Shown here: one piece after another, positions 15,270 to 23,437 of the stretch
How the letters are laid out: each line of letters begins with the position of its first letter
Position numbering within the stretch: the first letter of the stretch is position 1
DNA from: an uncultured Collinsella sp.
GTDB lineage: Bacteria > Actinomycetota > Coriobacteriia > Coriobacteriales > Coriobacteriaceae
NCBI GenBank assembly: GCA_959605475.1
Contig: CAUHFS010000035.1
Location: 1 to 25,703 of the forward strand
Length of the DNA: 25,703 bases
Reading direction: 5' to 3'
The notes under the pieces: generated by a model
The model's database searches: none
Seen by the model: the letters and a program-made list of their open reading frames with translations, nothing else
What the model was told of the DNA's origin: nothing
Translations under genes and position numbers: made by a program

Positions 15270-16700
15270 ATGGCTTTCCGTAAAGACTTCCTGTGGGGCG
15301 GCGCGACGGCTGCCAACCAGTGCGAGGGCGCTTACGACGTGGATGGCCGCGGCCTGGCCAACGTGGACGTGGCGCCGCACGGCCCCGAGCGCTATGCGGT
15401 GGTCTCCGGCCAGCGCAAGATGCTCGACTTCGAGGACGGCTATTACTACCCCGCGCAGACCGGCATCGATTTCTATCACCACTACAAGGAGGACATCGCC
15501 CTCTTTGCCGAGATGGGCTTTAAGACCTTCCGCATGAGCCTGGCCTGGACCCGCATCTTCCCCAACGGCGACGAGACTGAGCCCAACGAGGCCGGCCTGG
15601 CCTTCTACGAGGACGTGTTCCGCGAGTGTCAGGCGCACGGCATTGAGCCGCTCGTGACCATCACGCACTTCGACTGCCCGATTCACCTCATCAAGGAGTA
15701 CGGCGGCTGGCGCAACCGCAAGCTCATCGACTTCTACAAGAACCTCGCGGCCACGATCTTCACCCGCTACAAGGGCCTGGTAAAGTACTGGCTTACCTTC
15801 AACGAGATCAATATGATCTTGCACCTGCCGTTTATGGGTGCCGGTCTGGTCTTTGAGGAGGGCGAGAACAAGGAGACCGTCGAGTACCTGGCCGCCCACA
15901 ACGAGCTCGTCGCCAGCGCTTGGGCAACCAAGATCGCTCACGAGATCGACCCTGAGGTCAAGATCGGTTGCATGCTTGCCGCAGGTAGCTACTACCCCTA
16001 CAGCTGCCGTCCGGGCGATGTGCGCCAGGCGCAGATTGACAACCAGAGCAACTATTTCTTCGTCGACGTTCAGAGCCGCGGCTACTACCCGGCCTATGCC
16101 GTCAAGAAGCTCGAGCGTTTGGGCATCGATGTGGGCATGACGGATGAGGACCGCGAGATCCTGGCCGCCAACACCGTCGACTTCATCAGCTTTAGCTATT
16201 ACAGCACCCGTTGCTCCGCCGGTGCCGATAACCCCGATGTCGAGCGCACCCAGGGCAACGCCTTCGCCGGCGCCAAGAACCCCTACCTGCAGGAGAGCCA
16301 GTGGGGCTGGGCCATCGATCCGCTGGGCTTCCGCATCACCCTCAACGACCTGTACGACCGTTATCAGAAGCCGCTGTTTGTGGTCGAGAACGGTCTGGGC
16401 GCCAAGGATGTTGTCGAGGAGGATGGCTCCATCAACGACGACTACCGTATCGACTACCTGCGCCAGCATATCGCCGCGATGCGCGATGCGGTGACCGAGG
16501 ACGGCGTTGACCTGCTGGGCTACACCACCTGGGGCCCGATCGACCTGGTGTCTGCCGGCACGGGCGAGATGTCCAAGCGCTACGGCTTTATCTATGTCGA
16601 CCGCGATGATGCGGGCAACGGAACCCTCAAGCGTTCCAAAAAGAAGAGCTTCGACTGGTACAAACACGTCATCGAGACGAACGGCGAGGACCTGGCCTAA
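15270..16700 (+). CDS. 6-phospho-beta-glucosidase, glycoside hydrolase family 1
   Basis: Splits phosphorylated beta-glucosides, delivered by the PTS, into glucose 6-phosphate and an aglycone or sugar. The 476 residues cover a full GH1 barrel. FLWGGATAANQCEGAY is the family start; the acid/base Glu179 is in TFNEIN and the nucleophile Glu373 is in FVVENGLGAKD. Near the C-terminus, SKRYGFIYVD fits the Ser/Lys/Tyr phosphate pocket that separates phospho-glucosidases from plain beta-glucosidases. GAAAGGA precedes the ATG. It is the only phosphoglycosidase in view, 2.2 kb after the EIIBC gene, and is GC-rich where the PTS module is not. A perfect terminator follows. BglA-type function is likely; the precise substrate is not readable. 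Confidence 0.93.
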   Translation: MAFRKDFLWGGATAANQCEGAYDVDGRGLANVDVAPHGPERYAVVSGQRKMLDFEDGYYYPAQTGIDFYHHYKEDIALFAEMGFKTFRMSLAWTRIFPNGDETEPNEAGLAFYEDVFRECQAHGIEPLVTITHFDCPIHLIKEYGGWRNRKLIDFYKNLAATIFTRYKGLVKYWLTFNEINMILHLPFMGAGLVFEEGENKETVEYLAAHNELVASAWATKIAHEIDPEVKIGCMLAAGSYYPYSCRPGDVRQAQIDNQSNYFFVDVQSRGYYPAYAVKKLERLGIDVGMTDEDREILAANTVDFISFSYYSTRCSAGADNPDVERTQGNAFAGAKNPYLQESQWGWAIDPLGFRITLNDLYDRYQKPLFVVENGLGAKDVVEEDGSINDDYRIDYLRQHIAAMRDAVTEDGVDLLGYTTWGPIDLVSAGTGEMSKRYGFIYVDRDDAGNGTLKRSKKKSFDWYKHVIETNGEDLA

Positions 16701-16729
16701 GGCTTCCCAACAACCATAGCCTCCTAACC

Positions 16730-16768
16730 AAAACGCCCGGCGAGCAGTTAATGCCCGCCGGGCGTTTT
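16730..16768 (+). terminator. Intrinsic terminator after GH1 gene
   Basis: AAAACGCCCGGCG (16730-16742) and CGCCGGGCGTTTT (16756-16768) form a perfect 13-bp stem with a 13-base loop and a T-run inside the right arm. The A-run on the left makes it potentially bidirectional. Confidence 0.93.
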
Positions 16769-16786
16769 GTTAGAAGAAGTGAAAGC

Positions 16787-16813
16787 ACTCATTGGGGACG
16801 TACTTAAATGAGT
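16787..16813. repeat. 27-base GGGGACGTAC palindromic repeat
   Basis: ACTCATT and AATGAGT arms flank GGGGACGTACTTA. The 27 bases are identical to those at 25644-25670 and to the reverse complement of 25677-25703. The pairing extends one base further here (CACTC, GAGTG). Confidence 0.9.
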
Positions 16814-16824
16814 GCCCGCAGAAT

Positions 16825-16888
16825 GAGAGTGGATAATCTCCCGTTTTTAGCCTGTTTGTGGGCTCAAAGTGGGAGATTATCCACTCTC
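16825..16888. repeat. Perfect 18-bp inverted repeat with structured loop
   Basis: GAGAGTGGATAATCTCCC (16825-16842) and its exact reverse complement (16871-16888) enclose 28 bases that contain a further helix, AGCC with GGCT. There is no flanking T-run. It sits between two GGGGACGT repeats in the 341-base gene-free stretch 16701-17041. Confidence 0.9.
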
Positions 16889-16927
16889 GCCATTTGGGCG
16901 TCCAAAAATCCTCGCTCGTTTTGTCTT

Positions 16928-16954
16928 AGTCATTGGGGACGTTCTTAAACGACT
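16928..16954. repeat. Variant GGGGACGTTC palindromic repeat
   Basis: AGTCATT and AACGACT flank GGGGACGTTCTTA. Compared with the copy at 16787, four positions differ, and the second and second-last bases have changed together (C-G to G-C), which keeps the stem. Confidence 0.8.
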
Positions 16955-17041
16955 AGTCGCTGGCGACGTCCCTCGCCGTCGGCGGATTTTGGGACATGTG
17001 GCCCGCTTTTTGGGCCCGCCTGTCGGTACACTAAAAGCACT

Positions 17042-18925
17042 ATGGGTACCCGCGAGCGACATATCGGCCACGCGGCCGCCCGATCCGCACCCGTGGCGGA
17101 TCCCAGGGGCGGCAGGCTCTTCGCCATGCCGCGATTCCTTGTTGGTATAACACATCAGGTGTACCGTCACCGCGTCTTTGCTATCGCCGGCGCCATCACC
17201 GTGCTGTTCCTCATGCTTTTGGCAGTCTTGCCGGCGCTGTTTGCCTCCGACCCCAAGCTTTCCAACGCCGTGCCCGCCTATAGCGAGGTGTCCGAAGAGG
17301 TCGTGGATGCGCTCGTCCACTCGAGCTCTCTCCCGTTGCTTGTCGCCGCAATTATATTTTCGATCTGGGGTGTATCGGTCTATCTACGCTGTTTGGACTA
17401 TGTGTTGCGCCGCCGCCTTGTTGCCGTCGCCACCATCTGTGCCCTCTGGATGATCGAAGTCATTCTCAAGTACAAGTCGTTCACGCCGTTCTATGCCACC
17501 GTGCTGTGGTACCTGTACTACGTGCCCATGACGCTCATTCCGCTGCTCTACCAGTTGTGTGGTCTGCGCCTTGCGGGTCTGGAGCAACACCGCCTGGGTC
17601 GCCGCTACTGCGCTGCGCTTTGGATTGTGGCTATCCTGCTTATCGGATTTGTGCTCACCAACGATTTTCACCAGCAGGTCTTCCACTTTGACCGTACAAG
17701 CGACACCTGGAGCAACGATTACACGTACGGCTGGGGTTATTTCGCTGTCTTAGTGTGGACGGCCTTTAACTTTGTGGCCTTTTTTATCCTGGTGGGCCGG
17801 TCCTCGTCCTTTCGCATCCAGCGTTTCTCGGGCACGGCGGCGCTCGTACTGCTGGGTGGCGCATTCTTTGCCGTCTCGTATGCGTTGCGCGTGCCCTGGG
17901 CATGGAGGCTCAACTTTTCGCTCGTCTATTGCGTCCTGTGCGTGGTGGCGATGGAAATCTGTCTCGATTGCGGTGTCATTCCGTCGTATCACGACATCGC
18001 CGGCATCTTCGACACCTTGCCGCTTGACCTCAAAGTTCTAACGCGCGACCTGCAGGAAGTCTATGCCACGCCGGCGTCAAAGCCAATGCCGGTAGGCGTG
18101 CGCGAGGAGTTGCGGACCCAGGAGCACGGCCACGTCCATGCCTTTGCTGTGGCGTCCGATCCCGATGTGGTGTACCGTGCCTTTCCACTGCTGGGCGGAT
18201 CGGCCCTGCTTGCCCAAGACGTGTCGGAGCTCAACGAACTCAATCGCGAACTGGCGCAGCGTCGCATGGAGCTGCAGCGTCAAAACGAGCTGCTCGCCGC
18301 CGACTACGACCTTAAGACGCACCTGGCAGATCAAGAGGCCGAGACCTTGCTGGTCCAAGACGTGGACCAAGCACTTGCCCGCGCGCTCGAAGGGATGTAC
18401 GACCTGCTGAGTTCGCTGCCGCCGTTGACCGACGAGGCGTCTTCGCACGAGCGTTACCGCATGCTGCAGCGCGCCAAGATGCTCGTCGCCTATTGCAAGC
18501 GCAAAGGGTCGCTCACGTTGGCACAGCACGGTGAGAGCGGTTTTGATCGCGACCGCATTCAGCTCATTGCCAACGAGCTCGCAAGCGACCTGCGCACCAT
18601 CGATATCGATTGCGCCTCGATTATCGCCATACGGCGCCCGATGCACGCCAGTACGGTAAGCGCCCTGTACGACTGCGTGTATGACTTTGCGTTTTTTGCC
18701 TACACCACCGACCATCCGGCGCTTATGTATCACTTGGGCGACCATGACCGATGCAGTGTCGAGCTGCGCGCCACGCTTTTTTCCAACGATGATGAAGATC
18801 TTTCTCAGACGCCCGCTGCGCAAGAGCTCGAGAGCGCGCTGCAAGGGCGTAACGTGGCGTACCGTCTTGAGGGCGAACCCGGTCAGCTGCGCATGATCGT
18901 CTTGATGCCGCAGGCGGGTGAGTGA
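17042..18925 (+). CDS. 7TM sensor protein with degenerate kinase-like C-terminus
   Basis: A 627-residue membrane protein, possibly the sensing partner of the kinase encoded next. The first ~310 residues hold seven or eight hydrophobic helices with an LWMIEVILKY and LWYLYYVPMTLIPLLY stretch, like the 7TM N-terminal regions of some sensor kinases. A coiled coil (SELNELNRELAQRRMELQRQ, near 397-416) leads to a region laid out like a kinase, ERYRMLQRAKMLVAYCKRKG and ELASDLRTIDIDCASI. I find no H-box histidine context, N-box, or glycine-rich ATP lid, so catalytic activity is doubtful. Start: the first ATG has TACACT ten bases before it, which could mean a leaderless message; the alternative is the ATG at 17126, just before the first helix, with a poor ribosome site. 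The kinase gene follows after 2 bases. Confidence 0.75.
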   Translation: MGTRERHIGHAAARSAPVADPRGGRLFAMPRFLVGITHQVYRHRVFAIAGAITVLFLMLLAVLPALFASDPKLSNAVPAYSEVSEEVVDALVHSSSLPLLVAAIIFSIWGVSVYLRCLDYVLRRRLVAVATICALWMIEVILKYKSFTPFYATVLWYLYYVPMTLIPLLYQLCGLRLAGLEQHRLGRRYCAALWIVAILLIGFVLTNDFHQQVFHFDRTSDTWSNDYTYGWGYFAVLVWTAFNFVAFFILVGRSSSFRIQRFSGTAALVLLGGAFFAVSYALRVPWAWRLNFSLVYCVLCVVAMEICLDCGVIPSYHDIAGIFDTLPLDLKVLTRDLQEVYATPASKPMPVGVREELRTQEHGHVHAFAVASDPDVVYRAFPLLGGSALLAQDVSELNELNRELAQRRMELQRQNELLAADYDLKTHLADQEAETLLVQDVDQALARALEGMYDLLSSLPPLTDEASSHERYRMLQRAKMLVAYCKRKGSLTLAQHGESGFDRDRIQLIANELASDLRTIDIDCASIIAIRRPMHASTVSALYDCVYDFAFFAYTTDHPALMYHLGDHDRCSVELRATLFSNDDEDLSQTPAAQELESALQGRNVAYRLEGEPGQLRMIVLMPQAGE

Positions 18926-18927
18926 CG

Positions 18928-20421
18928 ATGCAAATTTCGTTCATCCTTCCCCAAATCGTTGCGCTCGATGTTGTCTTTGCCCTGGCTGCGTGTCTGCAGA
19001 TGATCCACGTCCCGCTCATCGCATCGCGCCGCTCGTCCTATAACCGTAAGGTGATTTGCGCCTACGAGACGAGCCTTGTGCTTCACCTGATGATTTCGGC
19101 GCTCATCTTATTCGCGTCGTCTGGCTCGTATCTGGTGGCGCCGCTTGACGTTTGCGCCAGGGCAATGGGCGGAGTGCTGTGGCTCAATGCCGCGATCTTT
19201 GCCTATGGCGTGGTCCTCATGGTGCACTATCGTCGCCCTGTCATGCTGGCCGAGCTGCTGCTTGTTGGCGCCGTGACACCGCCGGTGGTTTTTGCCATGG
19301 GCTCGGTGTGGGCCGTTGTCCTTATCGCAGAGGGAGCGTTCTTCCTGTTCCGTTCCGTCGCGGCGCTCTTGATGGACGTCCGTAACCGCCAGGAGGATAT
19401 CACCGCGTTCTCGACGATCGAAACCATCAACGTGATTCCCGTGGGCATCCTGTATCTGGACTCGAGGGGCCGTCCACTGCTCATGAACCGCTGCATGCGC
19501 AAAAACCTGGTGGAGCTTCATATGCCCACCGACCTAGGCGATATGAGCGGTACATGGAACGACCTGCGCAAGCTCAGCATGCAAATGCCCGAAGGCGGTA
19601 AGAACCGCGTGCGGATCAACCTGGACCGCTTTGGTGAGGCGCGTGCGGTGGTCGAGGTTTCTCCCGCCGAGATTCGCCTGTTTGTGTGCGATGACGTTAT
19701 GGTCTCGGGCCGTTCGTTCGAGCGCATAATCGGTCTGGACGTGACAGAGTATGCGCATGCGCATGACCGCCTGGCGCAGGCCAACCACCTGCTTGAGCTT
19801 GCGGGCCAAGAGCTCCAGGCCCAGATCGAAGAAGTCAAAAAAGTTGCCGACAATGCGGCCTATCTGCGCATGCGCGCCCGCGTTCACGATGTGATCGGCC
19901 AGCGCCTATCAATCCTTCATCGCTATTTGGAGGAGGGGCGCTTGGACGACGAGTCGCTCGAGCAGATCGACCCGCTGCTGCGCTCAATCGCTGCCGATCT
20001 GCGCAGCGGGGGCGACACCGAACCGGCAGAGCAACTGGGCGATATCGTCCATGCTTTTGGCCTGGTGAGCGTGCAGATCGATGTTGAGGGTGCGCTGCCT
20101 GAGGACGCGCGTGTCGCCGCCGCCTTTTTGCAGATTATCCGCGAGGCCTCGACCAACGCCACCAAGCATGCGCAGGCGCATCGGGTCCATGTGCGCTTGT
20201 GGCAGGAGAGGACGGATGCTGACGCCGTCGCGCACATGACGATTTCTAACGACGGGTCCCCGGCCCCCGTATCGTATCGCGAGGGAACGGGTATCCCAGG
20301 TATGAGACATGTCGCGCAAGATCTGGGTGGCAGCCTAGAGGTCCACGCCACCCCGCCCTTTACGCTTACGGTATCCATTCCGCTTAACGCCAACGACACG
20401 TCCCAAAGGAGAAGCTCATGA
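18928..20421 (+). CDS. Sensor histidine kinase, NarL/DegS-type (HPK7)
   Basis: A 497-residue membrane sensor kinase that would phosphorylate the response regulator encoded downstream. About 150 residues of hydrophobic helices form the N-terminus. A PAS-like segment follows (ETINVIPVGILYLDSRGRPL, about 167-186), then a coiled coil and the H-box RARVHDVIGQRLSIL with His320. The ATPase domain has the N-box REASTNATKHA, ISNDGSP and the G-box GTGIPGMRHVAQDLGG. The ATG at 18928 is preferred to a GTG at 18922 because GGCGGG sits at a better distance. The gene starts 2 bases after the 7TM gene and overlaps the regulator gene by 4 bases, so all three are translated together. The signal is unknown. Confidence 0.92.
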   Translation: MQISFILPQIVALDVVFALAACLQMIHVPLIASRRSSYNRKVICAYETSLVLHLMISALILFASSGSYLVAPLDVCARAMGGVLWLNAAIFAYGVVLMVHYRRPVMLAELLLVGAVTPPVVFAMGSVWAVVLIAEGAFFLFRSVAALLMDVRNRQEDITAFSTIETINVIPVGILYLDSRGRPLLMNRCMRKNLVELHMPTDLGDMSGTWNDLRKLSMQMPEGGKNRVRINLDRFGEARAVVEVSPAEIRLFVCDDVMVSGRSFERIIGLDVTEYAHAHDRLAQANHLLELAGQELQAQIEEVKKVADNAAYLRMRARVHDVIGQRLSILHRYLEEGRLDDESLEQIDPLLRSIAADLRSGGDTEPAEQLGDIVHAFGLVSVQIDVEGALPEDARVAAAFLQIIREASTNATKHAQAHRVHVRLWQERTDADAVAHMTISNDGSPAPVSYREGTGIPGMRHVAQDLGGSLEVHATPPFTLTVSIPLNANDTSQRRSS

Positions 20422-21041
20422 TCCGCGTGTTAATTGTCGAAGATCAGGCCATCCTGCGCGAGAGCCTGGCGCGCTCCGTTGGCGACCAGCCCGATATGAC
20501 CGTAGTTGCCGCGATCGCCGATGCCTCCGAGGCCTTGGGTGTCGCGCTCAAGGAGCGCCCGGACATGATACTGATGGACGTGTGCACCGAACACGATTCA
20601 AACGGCATCGTGGCGGCGGCACGCATCAAGGAGCAGCTGCCCGAGTGTCGCATCATTATCATGACAGGCATGCCCGAGATCACCTTTGTCGATCAGGCCC
20701 GCGAGGCGGGCGTCGATAGCTTTGTGTACAAGAACGTCGGTATCGACGAGCTATTCGCCGTGATGCGCTCCACGCTGGCGGGTTACTGCACGTTTCCCAA
20801 GCCGCCCGAGAGCATCTTCTCCGGCACGGCGGCCCTCGACGATGTCGAGCTGTCGATCTTGCGCCTTGCCTGCGAGGGTAAAAGCCGCCGCGAGATTGCG
20901 GCCGAGCTGTTTATGAGCGAGGGCACCATCAAACGCCGCATCTCGGAGATTCTCAACAAGACCGGCTACGACAACATCATGCGCCTGGCCGTGCGCGCGG
21001 TGACCGAGGGCAGCATCGTTCCCAACATGGAGCGCCCGTAA
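20418..21041 (+). CDS. NarL/FixJ-family response regulator
   Basis: A 207-residue DNA-binding regulator. The receiver domain (1-120) shows the acidic pair E8 and D9, the phosphorylated Asp54 in ILMDV, Thr83 in IIMTGMP and Lys105 in FVYKN. The LuxR-type HTH near 140-200 reads ELSILRLACEGKSRREIAAE and SEGTIKRRISEILNKTG. AAAGGAG precedes the ATG, which overlaps the kinase stop codon as ATGA. It completes a 7TM-sensor, kinase and regulator operon. Targets are unknown; the palindrome behind the gene separates it from the convergent lipoprotein gene. Confidence 0.95.
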   Translation: MIRVLIVEDQAILRESLARSVGDQPDMTVVAAIADASEALGVALKERPDMILMDVCTEHDSNGIVAAARIKEQLPECRIIIMTGMPEITFVDQAREAGVDSFVYKNVGIDELFAVMRSTLAGYCTFPKPPESIFSGTAALDDVELSILRLACEGKSRREIAAELFMSEGTIKRRISEILNKTGYDNIMRLAVRAVTEGSIVPNMERP

Positions 21042-21077
21042 TCGACGCGCTCACCCGTGTTCCGGCGCCGCAAAGAT

Positions 21078-21118
21078 AGGCCGCCCACCGTTTCGCATCT
21101 AAAAACGGCGGGCGGCCT
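21078..21118. terminator. Terminator after response regulator gene
   Basis: AGGCCGCCCACCGTTT (21078-21093) pairs with AAACGGCGGGCGGCCT (21103-21118): 16 bp with one mismatch, followed by GCTTGT. Reading on the minus strand the following bases are ATCTTTG, so it may work both ways between the convergent operons. Confidence 0.8.
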
Positions 21119-21150
21119 GCTTGTATGGGCAGTGCTGTCGGCATAAAAGC

Positions 21151-21185
21151 GACGGGGCCGCAGGATCAACTCCTGCGGCCCCGTC
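21151..21185 (-). terminator. Terminator of the minus-strand zinc-ribbon operon
   Basis: GACGGGGCCGCAGGA (21151-21165) and TCCTGCGGCCCCGTC (21171-21185) form a perfect 15-bp stem with a 5-base loop. On the minus strand it is followed by GCTTTTAT, a proper T-rich tail, so it ends transcription from the lipoprotein gene. Confidence 0.88.
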
Positions 21186-21233
21186 TGGTGTGCGCGGATG
21201 TGTCCGCCAATCCGCGGCTGTCGTGGTCTACCG

Positions 21234-22073
21234 CTACGCGATGGTTGCGCCGTAGGAGGCGACGTCCTCGTAGGAATCGGTCAGGTAGGCGTCGATGCCG
21301 ATGGTCGTGTTGACCAGGCTGTCGAAGCTGTCAAGCGTGCCCTTCGAGAAGGTGAACTCTTCGGTGGCGTTGGTGCCGGGCATCAGGTGGGCCGAGAACC
21401 AGGCTTCCTTCATGGTGCCGTTGACGTTGGTCTTGCCGGAAGGAGCGTAGAAGGTCAGGTCCTTGTCGCTCTTGTTGGTGATGTTGACGACAAAACCGAT
21501 GTCGCCCCACTCGTCCTTGAACTTCTCGGTGATGGTGATGGTGCACAGGTCGTCATCGGCAACGGTGACGGCGGGGGAGATTTCAATCTTCTGGACGTCG
21601 TCGTCTTCGACGGCCTCCTCGACTTCCTCTTCCTTCTCGGCGGCCTCGCGATCCTTCTTCACGGTACCGGATAGGTCCTTATCGGACTTGCTAAAGATGA
21701 GCTTGTCCTCGCCGTCCTCAAGGACAAGCTTGCCGTCCTCGAGCTTCACGTCGGTCGTCTCCTTGTCGACGGTGATACTCGCGGTGGTAGCGTCCTTGGC
21801 CTCCCACTTTAGGTCGGAAACTTCGGAGAACAAATCGAGGCTGCCCGTGCCGTCTTCGTCCAGGACCAAGATGCAGCTGATGCCCCATTCCTCGAACATA
21901 TCCATATACTCATCGGTCAGCTCTTCGCCCTCCGTGGTTCCACCCGAGAGCTTCCAGCTGCCGACAAAGTTGGCCTTGGGGTCTTTGCCGCCGCTGCAGC
22001 CCGTGAGGGCAAAGGCGAGCGCAAGGACGCATGTCAGAAATGCGAGTACGGACTTTTTGAACGTTGTCTTCAT
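21234..22073 (-). CDS. Lipoprotein of unknown function with acidic middle region
   Basis: A 279-residue predicted lipoprotein anchored to the outside of the membrane. The signal sequence MKTTFKKSVLAFLTCVLALA ends in the lipobox LTGC with Cys26. The first mature part, NFVGSWKLSGGTTEGEELTDEYMDMF, resembles the 'W-L-G' lipocalin-like repeats of small secreted Coriobacteria and Firmicutes proteins, judged by eye only. A Lys/Glu-rich segment (about 140-160, with EKEEEVEEAVEDDD) links to a C-terminal domain with VTVADDDLCTITITEKFKDE and a DUF5067/DUF4352-like immunoglobulin look (GFVVNITNKSDKDLTFY). AAAGGAGGACACC gives an ideal ribosome site, so the ATG at 22073 is firm; longer open frame beyond it is ignored. 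It is the last gene of the minus operon, 80 bases after the SPFH gene. Confidence 0.85.
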   Translation of the reverse strand: MKTTFKKSVLAFLTCVLALAFALTGCSGGKDPKANFVGSWKLSGGTTEGEELTDEYMDMFEEWGISCILVLDEDGTGSLDLFSEVSDLKWEAKDATTASITVDKETTDVKLEDGKLVLEDGEDKLIFSKSDKDLSGTVKKDREAAEKEEEVEEAVEDDDVQKIEISPAVTVADDDLCTITITEKFKDEWGDIGFVVNITNKSDKDLTFYAPSGKTNVNGTMKEAWFSAHLMPGTNATEEFTFSKGTLDSFDSLVNTTIGIDAYLTDSYEDVASYGATIA

Positions 22074-22153
22074 GGTGTCCTCCTTTATCGAACGAAACCC
22101 ATAGAAGCAAATGCGGGGGTGGCGGATCCCCCGCCAATTACCAGATAGAGGGG

Positions 22154-23389
22154 CTAGGGCCTGGGCGTTCCGCAGTTGCTGCAGAACTTGCCGCCGTTTT
22201 CGCTGCCGCAGTTGGGGCAGAACCACTTGGCCGGTGCCGGTGCGGGTGCGGGACTGCCGCACTCGGAGCAGAACTTGCCGGTGTTGGTGGCGCCGCAGCT
22301 GCAGGTCCATGCGCCGGCCGCAGGTGCGGCGGCAGGAGCCGGGGCGGGTGCCGGAGCCGGCTGCGGGGCGGCCTGCTGCTGTGCCTGGCCGGCGGCGAAC
22401 AGCTGGCTGGCGTTCATGCCGCCCATGCCACCTGCCATGCCCATGCCCATAAAGCCTGCCATCGCGCCGTTGGGGTTGGCGGCTGCCGCGCGCATTGCGT
22501 CGCTCTGGGCGCTGGCAATGTTGGCTGCCGCCATGGTGGGATCGCGCATGACTGCGGCCTTCTGCAGGTCCTTGATCATCTGCTCGTCTTCTTGCGAGGC
22601 TGCGATGGAGTTGACGCCAAAGCTCACGATCTCGACACCACGCAGGTCGCGCCAGTCGGCAGAGAGGACCTCGTTGAGCGCACGAGCGAGCTCGGTGGTG
22701 TGGCCGGGGATGGCGCTGTAGCGGATGCCCATCTCCGAGATCTTGGCGAAGGCGGGCTGCAGGGCGGTGAGCAGCTCGGACTTAAGCTGGCTGTCGATCT
22801 TGTCGCGCGTGTAGCTATCGGTCACGTTGCCGCATACGTTGGTGTAGAACAGCAGCGGGTTGGTGATGCGGTACGAATACTCGCCGTTGCAACGCACGGA
22901 GATGTCGACGTCCAGGCCAATGTTGTTATCGACCACGCGGAAGGGCACAGGCGAGGCGGTGCCGTACTTGTTGCCGATGATCTCCTTGGTGTTGATGAAG
23001 TAGACACGCTGGTCCTTGCCCGCGTCGCCGCCAAAGGTAAAGCGGCTGCCGATATTGGCGAAGGTCTCCTTGATGGAATCGCCCAGGTTGCCGCTAAAGA
23101 CGCTCGGCTCGCTGCCGGTATCGAAGACGAACTCACCAGGCTCCAGCGCGACTTCGATGATCTCGCCGTTTTGCACCACGAGCATGCCCTGGCCGTCGTT
23201 GACGGCGATGACCGAGCCGTTGGAGATGACGTTGTCCTCGCCGCGCGTGTTGGAGCTGCGGCCACCGGTGCGTTTGCTGCCCTTGCAGGCCAAGACGTCA
23301 GCAGGCATCGATTCGCAGTAGATAAATTCCTTCCACTGGTCGGCCATGACGCCGCCGGCAGCTCCCAATCCAGCTTTCAAGAGTCCCAT
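22154..23389 (-). CDS. SPFH/YdjI-like protein with two C-terminal zinc ribbons
   Basis: A 411-residue protein of the SPFH (band 7, flotillin-like) group, related to the Bacillus YdjI/'virion core' proteins. MGLLKAGLGAAGGVMADQWK and EFIYCESMPADVLACKG open the family; the SPFH core runs to about residue 280 (RVYFINTKEIIGNKYGTASP; VEIVSFGVNSIAASQEDEQM). A Met/Gly/Ala segment and an Ala-Pro repeat follow as a flexible linker. The end has two rubredoxin-like zinc ribbons: CSCGATNTGKFCSECG and CPNCGSENGGKFCSNCG. There is no membrane helix, so it must be recruited, perhaps by the membrane zinc-ribbon protein encoded just upstream. In Bacillus the related YdjI is anchored by YdjG/YdjH and recruits PspA; the role here is inferred from that. 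AAAGGAAG precedes the ATG. Confidence 0.88.
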   Translation of the reverse strand: MGLLKAGLGAAGGVMADQWKEFIYCESMPADVLACKGSKRTGGRSSNTRGEDNVISNGSVIAVNDGQGMLVVQNGEIIEVALEPGEFVFDTGSEPSVFSGNLGDSIKETFANIGSRFTFGGDAGKDQRVYFINTKEIIGNKYGTASPVPFRVVDNNIGLDVDISVRCNGEYSYRITNPLLFYTNVCGNVTDSYTRDKIDSQLKSELLTALQPAFAKISEMGIRYSAIPGHTTELARALNEVLSADWRDLRGVEIVSFGVNSIAASQEDEQMIKDLQKAAVMRDPTMAAANIASAQSDAMRAAAANPNGAMAGFMGMGMAGGMGGMNASQLFAAGQAQQQAAPQPAPAPAPAPAAAPAAGAWTCSCGATNTGKFCSECGSPAPAPAPAKWFCPNCGSENGGKFCSNCGTPRP

Positions 23390-23437
23390 GGTGATCTTCC
23401 TTTCTCGTCAAAGGCCGGGTGGTATTGGTCAGAATGG

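Noticed and set aside
15132..16667. 511-codon minus-strand open frame opposite the GH1 gene
   Set aside because: The plus strand has both GH1 catalytic motifs; the antisense product is a shadow with no recognisable domain.
16869..17150. 93-codon open frame before the 7TM gene
   Set aside because: It begins inside a palindrome arm, overlaps the repeat at 16928 and has no ribosome site or recognisable product.
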